Assembly: GCA_028356125.1 (NCBI GenBank)
Contig: JAOMTZ010000016.1
Span: forward strand, 1 to 40,281
Reading direction: 5' to 3'
DNA length: 40,281 nt
DNA from: Candidatus Poseidoniaceae archaeon
GTDB taxonomy: Archaea; Thermoplasmatota; Poseidoniia; Poseidoniales; Poseidoniaceae
The translations under genes were made by a program, and so were the position numbers. Position 1 is the first letter of the stretch; each line of letters starts with the position of its first letter. Below, one piece after another: positions 24,754 through 32,106 of this stretch. The notes under the pieces were generated by a model. It saw only the letters and a program-made list of their open reading frames with translations. It ran no database searches and had not been told where the DNA came from.

Positions 24754-25995
24754 ATGAGCAAATACAAGTTACAGTGTTTAGACACATTGGAGTACATTGA
24801 AGATAACTATACGTTGAAACATACTGGTAAGTCCTTGCTGAGGGCAGAATACAACCCTGCCTATATCGTAAATGATGAAAGTGGCGTCTGGAAGTTTTCA
24901 AATTGGTTACCTACAGAGAAAATTAGTTCTCAATCAGCAGGAACTCGCACTTACAAAGCTACTGAATTAGGACTGAAACTGGGCCTAGAAAATCTATGGG
25001 TTGCGTTTCATGGATATTGGCCAGAAAAAGATGGACTATGCCCTACTGGTACATTCAAAGATATGGAAGCAGTACCGACACTTCAACGGCTCAGAGATCA
25101 TAATTGTGCTGGGGTGATATGCGCATCAGCAGGAAATACAGCCAGGGCTTTTACTCATTTTTGTGCATTAGAAGGGTTCCCTCTTATCGTGATAATATCT
25201 GAAGCTCAATCTCACAGAGTATGGTTACGTAAAGAAATTGATTCCAGCAGTGTAAAATTAATTGTCATTGAAGACGGGACTTATCAAGATGCAAAAGAAA
25301 TATCCAAGCTGATTGCTAAAGAATTGCCAGGTTGGCAATTAGAAGGAGGCGCTCATAACATAGCAAGGCGAGACGGCATAGGCACTCTAATCCTCGAATC
25401 TTACAATGAAATCGGCACTATGCCTGATTACTACTTCCAAGGAGTTAGTGGAGGCCCTGGACCTATCGGAGTATTTGAAATGATGAAGCGTGTAAGGGAT
25501 TCTGGAGAATATGATGGAAATTATACCAAAATCTTCCTTTCTCAAAACCTTGGACATTCACCAATACACAACGCTTGGCAAGATGGTAGAAACTACATTA
25601 CAGATGATGATTTGCCAAGTGAGCGAAAATCGGTTTATTCGGATTATCTGTTAAATGAATCACCGTCTTACCAAATAACAGGCGGAGTTTTCGATATTTT
25701 GAAAGCAACAGATGGAGATACGGCTGTTGTGACTAAGGAAGAAGCCCTAGAGGCTAAAGCTGTTTTCGAACAAATCGAAGGAATTGACATTATGTCTCCG
25801 GCTGCAGTAGCACTTGCTTCGTTAATAAAAGCAAAAGAACATGGTAAAATTAAACGTGATGATATTATTCTACTGAATGTAAGTGGAGCCGGCGTTGATA
25901 GAATGAAAGAAGATTTTGAGACTAAGAATGTAGCCCCTTGGATTAAAGCTCGCAAAGAAAACATTCTCGAGGAGCTAATGAAAAAACTCTCATAA
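24754..25995 (+). CDS. Cysteate synthase-like PLP enzyme (threonine synthase fold)
   Basis: 413 residues of fold type II. It begins without the zinc-binding cysteines of related proteins, then reads SLLRAEY, VWKFSNWLP and VAFHGYWPEKDGLCPTGTFK, where Lys102 is the PLP lysine. SAGNTARAF (126-133) binds the substrate carboxylate and GVSGGPGPIG holds the cofactor phosphate. The GYWPE and NWLP segments recall cysteate synthase of Methanosarcina, which makes L-cysteate from phosphoserine and sulfite. A true threonine synthase remains possible. It follows the UDP-sugar dehydrogenase with no spacer, so a role in polysaccharide precursor or substituent supply is more likely than coenzyme M or threonine biosynthesis (inference). 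Confidence 0.68.
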   Translation: MSKYKLQCLDTLEYIEDNYTLKHTGKSLLRAEYNPAYIVNDESGVWKFSNWLPTEKISSQSAGTRTYKATELGLKLGLENLWVAFHGYWPEKDGLCPTGTFKDMEAVPTLQRLRDHNCAGVICASAGNTARAFTHFCALEGFPLIVIISEAQSHRVWLRKEIDSSSVKLIVIEDGTYQDAKEISKLIAKELPGWQLEGGAHNIARRDGIGTLILESYNEIGTMPDYYFQGVSGGPGPIGVFEMMKRVRDSGEYDGNYTKIFLSQNLGHSPIHNAWQDGRNYITDDDLPSERKSVYSDYLLNESPSYQITGGVFDILKATDGDTAVVTKEEALEAKAVFEQIEGIDIMSPAAVALASLIKAKEHGKIKRDDIILLNVSGAGVDRMKEDFETKNVAPWIKARKENILEELMKKLS

Positions 25996-26037
25996 TTGCC
26001 ATATTGATATTACTAATGTTAGGATTAATGGGTTTAT

Positions 26038-26061
26038 GCCATCAAGATTATGATTGATGGC
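26038..26061 (+). promoter_or_regulatory. 8-bp hairpin just upstream of the deacetylase-lyase gene
   Basis: GCCATCAA (26038-26045) and TTGATGGC (26054-26061) pair perfectly around an 8-nt loop, ending 14 nt before the ATG at 26076. No T-run follows, and no clear Shine-Dalgarno box lies between hairpin and start. It could be an operator or an RNA element controlling this gene separately from the two upstream genes. Confidence 0.4.
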
Positions 26062-26075
26062 TCTGAGTTTAGCAT

Positions 26076-28670
26076 ATGAAGAGGAGAGTTTCGAAATACG
26101 CTTTCCCTATCTTCATCATCATAATTCTACTAGCATTATCTTTTCAGACTATGATAAGTATTGATGATGAAATGATAATCGATGAATGCATGCTTTTCGA
26201 AGAAAGTAATTGTGAACATCAAAAATTCTTGGTTATTACACTTGATGACCGAAAACACTTGCAGTCATGGTGGAACAATCGTGATTTATTCCTAGAACAC
26301 GACCTCACTCTTACTATGTTCATAGATAGAACATCAGGCTTGAATGAAACTGAGTGGGGGTGGTTGAAGCAATTTCAAACTGATGGCCATGAAATTGGAG
26401 TTCATGGATCTAACCACTCAAGTGTTACTGACTTTTTAGAAGAGGGAGGCAACAGTTCATCATATTTTGAGATTGAAATCTATCCTGAAATTGAGAGGTT
26501 TAATGCACAAGGGATTTACCCTACTGCATTTGCTTATCCTCATGGCCATAGAACTAGCGAAATCGATGAGGAATTGTTAAAATATTTTCGCGTTGTTCGT
26601 GCAACTGACCGCTGGAGTGGGAATGATGATCTTGGGATTAATCAGAGATTTGATGAAAAAGTAGTAAAGGGATATTCTACAGATAGAGAATACAATAGTA
26701 CTGCCCAGTTAATTTCAGAACTTGACAGAATTGATGTTATAGTAACATACGGGCATCGGCTTGACAGCCGGGATAACCCCTATCATACAACTGAACCATC
26801 AGATATAATTGAGCTAGTAACTGCTGCTAGATCTAAGGGTTATTCGATGAAAACAATATCTGAATTAGCACAACCAAATCATAATCTTGGTTTAGAAATA
26901 ATGTATAAGTTTCTTGACACTGGCTCAATAGATATCGCTGACAGAATGTTAGAGAATTGCTGGGCGATCCAAAGATTTGAAGAAACTTGTTTTGATGGAG
27001 AGTTTCCAGATTGGGACGAGAATCCATACGATGAGAACTATTGGATATTCATTTATTACAGTCTAAGGCCCCTTAGACACTTATTATATGCCTGGCAAAC
27101 TACAGGAGATGTCGAATACAGAGACTACTTAATCGATGTAATCGAGTCGTTCGCTGAAGCCGCTGATGAAAGTGAATATATCTATGAGACCGTAGCTGAC
27201 AAGCACGGGGCTGCATTCAGATTAATGGTTTTGATAAATGTAAAATGGAAGTTAGCACATGAACTTTCAATATCCAATGATGAGATAGGAATGATTGATG
27301 ATTTAATTGAACAAACTACTTCTTATTTAGTTGAAGAAAGTAATTTCCAAAAAAATAGTAATCATGGCTACACACAAGCCGCTGCGCTATGGATTGCTGT
27401 TACTAATGAAAAGAACTTGAATGACCGCCACGGACGATTTCTGCTGACTATTGAACGTTTACAATATATGATGGAAACCATAATTGGAAGTGATGGAGTC
27501 ATGATTGAAAATACTCCTTACTACCACTTGTACATACTAAATAAGGTAGGGGATATTTACAATTGGGGCAAAGAAAACTCTGTCCTCATTCCTTCAATTA
27601 TGGAACAGAGGTTACCGTTAATGGTAGATTATGCTTTACGCTCAGTATACCCTGATGGGAAAATCCCTTTACTAGGAGCAGCAATCCCTGGAACAAATCT
27701 TAAATCTCAAAAGTGGGGGGATTTTGAGAACGACTATCCCGAACTAGAATGGGCCATATCCGAAGGAAAGAGAGGCACTCAACCGTCTCTCTTGGAAAGT
27801 TACTTCCCATCTGCAGGTCAGACTACTTGGAGGTCTTCCTGGAATAGCAGTAGCGCTAATACTTCACATCTATTATTCGATGTTGGAGATTACAGGACCG
27901 ATCACTCGGATTTGGATGCCCTGACGCTAACTTGGTGGGCAGGACGAGAAATCATTATTGATTCAGGCCTCTATTCGTACGAAGATTCTTCGATACGAGA
28001 TTACTTTCACGGTACCTCTGCACATAATACACTTGTAGTTGACAATTTAGACCAAATCGAAGGTGGAACCTTTGGCACTATTAGCGAAACTATCGGCAGC
28101 AATCTCCCTTATCACCTATCATTTTCAGCACATTCCCTAAATGATGTTTGGATTGGCCGTACCGTTTTAGCAATAGGGAACCATACATTGGTTGTAATTG
28201 ATCACGCAGAGGATAATTCAGTGCATGACTTTGAATTAAATTGGCACTTGTCTCATGATTTATCTTTAATCGGTAGTGAAGAAGGATTGGACATTATGGA
28301 AGGTGATGAAAGAATTGGCTATGCTGAAATTGTTTCCAATCAAATTCTAAATCAAAATATCTGGAATGGAAGTGATGAACCTTTCAGGGGTTGGACTATT
28401 GATGGTTATGAAATACTACGACCTACAACAAATTGGGAAATTGAATCCGATGACACCAATGAATTTCAGACAATAACAGTATTCTCATTAAGTGATGAGA
28501 GGCCTATAATCGACCTTGTAGACAGTGATTCGGACCAAATTCAGTTATCGGTAGAATTCACTGATGAAATGTGGATATTGACTACTAAAGGGACAACTGA
28601 TTACGATGGCAGTAATCCAACTGACGTCGAACTTAACGTTGAGCGGACTCGAACTGATAATCAGGCTTGA
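26076..28670 (+). CDS. Membrane-anchored polysaccharide deacetylase - heparinase II/III-like lyase fusion
   Basis: 864 residues. Residues 9-26 form an N-terminal signal/anchor helix. Residues 50-265 are a NodB-type deacetylase: TLDDRKH (Asp57, Asp58), GVHGSNHS (His110, His114), AYPHGH and TYGHRLD. Residues 270-865 have a helical toroid followed by a beta-sandwich with heparinase II/III features: SNHGYTQAAAL (Asn429/His430), ENTPYYHLY, HSDLDALTLTW (His610), IIDSGLYSYED and GTSAHNTLVVD (His650). The first part should deacetylate and the second cleave uronic-acid-containing glycan by beta-elimination, both outside the cell. This parallels PgaB and PelA (deacetylase plus hydrolase) but with a lyase. 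Its 3' end overlaps the convergent glutaredoxin gene by 10 nt. Confidence 0.85.
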   Translation: MKRRVSKYAFPIFIIIILLALSFQTMISIDDEMIIDECMLFEESNCEHQKFLVITLDDRKHLQSWWNNRDLFLEHDLTLTMFIDRTSGLNETEWGWLKQFQTDGHEIGVHGSNHSSVTDFLEEGGNSSSYFEIEIYPEIERFNAQGIYPTAFAYPHGHRTSEIDEELLKYFRVVRATDRWSGNDDLGINQRFDEKVVKGYSTDREYNSTAQLISELDRIDVIVTYGHRLDSRDNPYHTTEPSDIIELVTAARSKGYSMKTISELAQPNHNLGLEIMYKFLDTGSIDIADRMLENCWAIQRFEETCFDGEFPDWDENPYDENYWIFIYYSLRPLRHLLYAWQTTGDVEYRDYLIDVIESFAEAADESEYIYETVADKHGAAFRLMVLINVKWKLAHELSISNDEIGMIDDLIEQTTSYLVEESNFQKNSNHGYTQAAALWIAVTNEKNLNDRHGRFLLTIERLQYMMETIIGSDGVMIENTPYYHLYILNKVGDIYNWGKENSVLIPSIMEQRLPLMVDYALRSVYPDGKIPLLGAAIPGTNLKSQKWGDFENDYPELEWAISEGKRGTQPSLLESYFPSAGQTTWRSSWNSSSANTSHLLFDVGDYRTDHSDLDALTLTWWAGREIIIDSGLYSYEDSSIRDYFHGTSAHNTLVVDNLDQIEGGTFGTISETIGSNLPYHLSFSAHSLNDVWIGRTVLAIGNHTLVVIDHAEDNSVHDFELNWHLSHDLSLIGSEEGLDIMEGDERIGYAEIVSNQILNQNIWNGSDEPFRGWTIDGYEILRPTTNWEIESDDTNEFQTITVFSLSDERPIIDLVDSDSDQIQLSVEFTDEMWILTTKGTTDYDGSNPTDVELNVERTRTDNQA

Positions 28671-28981
28671 CGTCCAGCATCAAACATTTCACGTAGTGAG
28701 CCATCATTTAGCATCTCTAGAGCAATGTCGGATCCGCCGATTAGTTCACCTTGTACGAAAATCTGTGGCATGGTAGGGAAGTCAGACCAAGCGCATACTG
28801 AAGGTATTGCACGAGGGTCGCTTAGAATGTTTACAGAAGCAAATGGCTCACCCATTGACTGTAGCACTTGTGCAGCACGATTAGAGAATCCACACTGTGG
28901 TTCTCCAGGTTCTCCTTTCATGAATAGTACGAGTGCGTGCTCGTCTACGATTGCTTGCAGTTCTTCTGGTGTCCAGTTCAT
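28661..28981 (-). CDS. Monothiol glutaredoxin (CGFS type)
   Basis: 106 residues. FMKGEPGEPQCGFSNRAAQV has the Lys before the active site and the CGFS centre (Cys30) of the Grx4/GrxD group. FPTMPQIFVQGELIGGSDI carries the cis-Pro and glycine pair that bind glutathione or a similar thiol. These proteins carry [2Fe-2S] clusters, usually with BolA proteins, and do little disulfide reduction. The ATG at 28981 has GGAGTGA 5 nt upstream; a GTG at 28990 overlaps the BolA stop. It lies directly behind the BolA gene, the classical partner, inside an otherwise glycan-directed region. Confidence 0.93.
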   Translation of the reverse strand: MNWTPEELQAIVDEHALVLFMKGEPGEPQCGFSNRAAQVLQSMGEPFASVNILSDPRAIPSVCAWSDFPTMPQIFVQGELIGGSDIALEMLNDGSLREMFDAGRQA

Positions 28982-28986
28982 TTTAG

Positions 28987-29310
28987 TCACTCCTTGTTTT
29001 GGTGTTTCTGAATCCTCTTTATGTGGATTCCTGTTCCTCCAGCGTGTGGATGGAATACTGTGTCTCCTGCAGTTTCAGCTTGTGCAGGTGTCATGCACTT
29101 GAGATCAATTGCATGTATTGGCCTTGGGATATACTCCTTGAAATGATTTAAAATCAATTTTTGGCGTTGCAGTGGTCTCATTCCGTCGAAAGATTCTGCA
29201 ATAATCCTAATGTGAAAATGGTCTTGAGTGCCGTTCAAATCAACTGCCTCAACGGTACAATCTGGAATGACCCCTCGGATCTCTTCTTCCAACCACTCAC
29301 ATGTCACCAT
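28987..29310 (-). CDS. BolA family protein with His-rich C-terminal extension
   Basis: 107 residues. DHFHIRIIAESFDGMRPLQR and KLILNHFKEYI are the core of the BolA fold, ending in HAIDLKCMTPAQA, where most BolA proteins stop. A further 30 residues follow (AGDTVFHPHAGGTGIHIKR) with three histidines. The conserved His in HAIDLKC would be the cluster ligand with the glutaredoxin. The pair probably delivers or senses [2Fe-2S] clusters in the cytoplasm. The ATG at 29310 is preferred over a TTG at 29316, and no Shine-Dalgarno box is visible, so the transcript may be leaderless or nearly so. The glutaredoxin gene follows 5 nt downstream. Confidence 0.88.
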   Translation of the reverse strand: MVTCEWLEEEIRGVIPDCTVEAVDLNGTQDHFHIRIIAESFDGMRPLQRQKLILNHFKEYIPRPIHAIDLKCMTPAQAETAGDTVFHPHAGGTGIHIKRIQKHQNKE

Positions 29311-29412
29311 GTACAAACGACCGGCCGGTACTTCTTGAACATGTGCTTATGAGACTAAGCAAAAAGAAACTTCAACAACACAAATAACCATGATAAATTT
29401 ACGAGATAATAA

Positions 29413-29418
29413 TTTATT
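29413..29418 (+). promoter_or_regulatory. Possible TATA box of the MBOAT gene
   Basis: TTTATT within GATAATAATTTATTCC lies 47 nt upstream of the TTG start at 29460. A transcript starting near 29440 would just include the AGGTGA ribosome site at 29449-29454. AT-rich context makes the call weak. Confidence 0.3.
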
Positions 29419-29459
29419 CCATTCCCATATTGTGATGAGGATTTATTTAGGTGAGGTTT

Positions 29460-30914
29460 TTGGATTTTGTAACCATTGATTACTACCTATTCTTCTTACC
29501 CGCTGTGTTTATTTTAACAATGTGGACCACTTTAGGAGTTCGAAGATATCAAATCTCCATGTTGCTAATAATGAGCTATCTATTTTTCTGGCTTGCATCG
29601 GGGTGGCACATAATTCTACTAATGATCTCAACTTGTTTAGATTGGACTGCGGGTTCAAAAATAGATGCTTCTGAGGATGACTTTGTTCGTAAGAGATGGC
29701 TTAGGACTAGTTTGATCACAAATCTTGGAATATTGGGTATCTTCAAGTATCTAGATTTCATTTTAGACTCTTTTAATCTAATATCTCTAAAATTTACGGA
29801 TACTGTAGAACTAGACACTTATGGATTGCTGCTGCCGGTTGGCATCTCTTTTTACACATTCCAAACAATGTCTTACACCATAGATATTTATCGTAAGAAA
29901 ATGAAATCTTACGATTCTTTTCTTGATTTTGCATGTTATGCCGCATTCTTCCCACAACTTGTTGCCGGACCAATTGTTAGAGCAGACCATTTCAGAAAAG
30001 AAATTGAGAGACCATTGAGTATAGATTCGGCGAAATTTAGGCTAGGTTTAACACTGATTATCTATGGAATTGTAAAAAAATTGCTTATTGCAGATAATGT
30101 AGCTGTGCACGCAAATTCTATTTTTTTGGAGGGTGAACACTTAGCTAATATTGGATTAATATGGTGGGGGGCGCTGTGTTTTGGAATCCAGATTTATTGT
30201 GATTTTTCAGCTTATACAGACATTGCAATCGGTTCGGCGTATCTTTTGGGAGTTAAATTACCTGAGAATTTCAAGACTCCATACGCTGCAACTTCTCCTC
30301 AAGATTTCTGGCGTAGATGGCATATTTCACTTTCAACATGGCTTAGAGACTACCTCTACATTCCACTAGGGGGTTCTAGAAATGGTGCGAACCGAATGAT
30401 ATTCGCCCTTTTGATGACAATGTTACTTGGAGGATTATGGCACGGTGCATCTTGGAATTTCGTCCTGTGGGGGCTAGTCCATGGGTTACTGCTAATTGTT
30501 CACCGATTTGGAAAAGACATTTCTTTCATTGACTCGTTTTTCAACATTACTGGAAGACTAGGCATAGTGATTTCATGGTTTATAACCCAAGTTTTCGTAT
30601 TCTTCGCCTGGATGATATTCAGAGTTGAAGATAAATCAATTTTGATTCCTTCGATGAAGACATTCTTTGGCTATGGTGGGCATTTCGATTTCGAAGAGAT
30701 GCTTAATTGCCTTCCTGAAATAAAATTATTGACTGCCATGATAGTTGTTTTATTCATCCTACTTCATGGCACAAGTGGGAAATTAGGAGGTGGTAAAATG
30801 TGGCTTACCCGAAGACATCCGATTATTTGGGGAACTATTTGTGGAGTGATGCTTTCACTCACATTCTATCTCCGCCCTGCTGAAACTGCTGATTTCATTT
30901 ACTTTAGATTTTGA
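29460..30914 (+). CDS. MBOAT O-acyltransferase (AlgI/DltB-like)
   Basis: About 484 residues with some ten membrane helices. LPVGISFYTFQTMSYTIDIY, CAAFFPQLVAGPI-type sequence, PYAATSPQDFWRRWHISLS and the catalytic-His segment LLGGLWHGASWNFVLWG are all hallmarks. Such proteins pass an acyl group, usually acetyl, across the membrane to an extracellular glycan with the help of an SGNH partner. The SGNH-like gene follows 13 nt downstream. I favour TTG 29460 because AGGTGA (29449-29454) sits 5 nt before it. GTG 29451 lies inside that box. The gene starts a three-gene plus-strand run after the divergent BolA gene. Confidence 0.93.
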   Translation: MDFVTIDYYLFFLPAVFILTMWTTLGVRRYQISMLLIMSYLFFWLASGWHIILLMISTCLDWTAGSKIDASEDDFVRKRWLRTSLITNLGILGIFKYLDFILDSFNLISLKFTDTVELDTYGLLLPVGISFYTFQTMSYTIDIYRKKMKSYDSFLDFACYAAFFPQLVAGPIVRADHFRKEIERPLSIDSAKFRLGLTLIIYGIVKKLLIADNVAVHANSIFLEGEHLANIGLIWWGALCFGIQIYCDFSAYTDIAIGSAYLLGVKLPENFKTPYAATSPQDFWRRWHISLSTWLRDYLYIPLGGSRNGANRMIFALLMTMLLGGLWHGASWNFVLWGLVHGLLLIVHRFGKDISFIDSFFNITGRLGIVISWFITQVFVFFAWMIFRVEDKSILIPSMKTFFGYGGHFDFEEMLNCLPEIKLLTAMIVVLFILLHGTSGKLGGGKMWLTRRHPIIWGTICGVMLSLTFYLRPAETADFIYFRF

Positions 30915-30927
30915 AAGGGGCAATATT

Positions 30928-32076
30928 ATGGGTGAAAACAAAGAACTTGCATTATCTACAATAACTTGTATTATTGTCATATTATTGTGCTCGCAGATAA
31001 TTGATGAACAGATTATAAAGCCGCGGTTGTATGATGGAACAATAAACCAACTGGGTCGTTATTCATTCACATACGATGGATATGAATATATTTCAGAAGA
31101 AAGTGATTTTCCTGTAATCGCCATAGGAACATCTAGAATGCGTGAAATTTTTGATGGGATTTCAATTGCCGAAAATAGTAGTTCAGGAGCGGACTTTTTC
31201 AATCTAGCATATGGGATGGATCTCCCCTATATTCGGATGATTGAAATTGACTATTTGATAGATTCTAATCCCGCATTAGTCATAATTGAAATGGGCCCCA
31301 GCTCTTTCTCTAAACTAGACGATAGCGTCTGGCATTACAACCGAACCATAGATTTTATGTCTCATTTAATTTCTATGAAACCGTTCTTGACAGAACCTGA
31401 TTGGCTTGAATACATATCTGATGCTGATGCTGATAAATTGCCTTTAAAATATATGGAACAAAAGGGCCACTGGGCAGATTATGGGCAAGAATCCTTTGAG
31501 AGCACAATAGAATATGAATTCAACAACACTGAACTGCCATATGATTGTGGTCGTAACGGCCATGTCAGATGTGTTCCTCTGACCAGTAGTCAAGATTACG
31601 ATAATTACATCAGATATCCGTTTCAACTACCTAATGTTTTGGCGCATGTCAAAGCAACTGGCACGATAATTAATTCAAACGGAAACCCATACAGCATGCC
31701 ATTGGAGAAATACTACGGGCCATATCTCAACAAGAGTATCGAAAACCCTTACCATAATCCTGAAGGTGTAAGAAACATAAATCACGATGCATTAGATTTT
31801 ATCATCGAGAAGTTAGTTAGTAACAATATTGAGGTCATGTTAGTTGGGATACCATATAATCCCGTACTACTCGATAGGCTAGAAGATGGGAAATGGGATT
31901 ACTATAACCAAAGCATGTCTCAATATTCAGAAGATTCAAGAATAACTGTAGTTGATTTGATGTGGGAGGACGATTGGCCAGATGACTACTTTAGCGACTT
32001 AGCGCATGCTTCTAGAAACGGAGAGTTATACTTCACATCCAAAATCACTTCCAAAATAGACGAAATAATAGTCTAG
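30928..32076 (+). CDS. SGNH/AlgJ-DltD-like partner of the acyltransferase
   Basis: 382 residues. One N-terminal membrane helix (residues 8-24) anchors a domain that should face outward. IAIGTSRMREIFD holds the nucleophile Ser69 in the GTSR form of block I. NLAYGM (92-97) corresponds to the Gly/Asn blocks. SDLAHAS near the end supplies the Asp357/His360 pair of the triad. AlgJ, AlgX and DltD proteins take the acyl group from the MBOAT protein and hand it to the polymer. The short spacing behind the MBOAT gene supports this. Overall similarity to any named member is low, so the exact acceptor is open. Confidence 0.75.
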   Translation: MGENKELALSTITCIIVILLCSQIIDEQIIKPRLYDGTINQLGRYSFTYDGYEYISEESDFPVIAIGTSRMREIFDGISIAENSSSGADFFNLAYGMDLPYIRMIEIDYLIDSNPALVIIEMGPSSFSKLDDSVWHYNRTIDFMSHLISMKPFLTEPDWLEYISDADADKLPLKYMEQKGHWADYGQESFESTIEYEFNNTELPYDCGRNGHVRCVPLTSSQDYDNYIRYPFQLPNVLAHVKATGTIINSNGNPYSMPLEKYYGPYLNKSIENPYHNPEGVRNINHDALDFIIEKLVSNNIEVMLVGIPYNPVLLDRLEDGKWDYYNQSMSQYSEDSRITVVDLMWEDDWPDDYFSDLAHASRNGELYFTSKITSKIDEIIV

Positions 32077-32106
32077 AAGTAATTCGTTGGATTTAATTCT
32101 TACAAT

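Noticed and set aside
24754-25995. Coenzyme M biosynthesis or methanogenesis implied by a cysteate synthase-like gene
   Set aside because: No other coenzyme M or methanogenesis gene is present, and the gene is embedded in a polysaccharide operon. The family also includes threonine synthase-like proteins.
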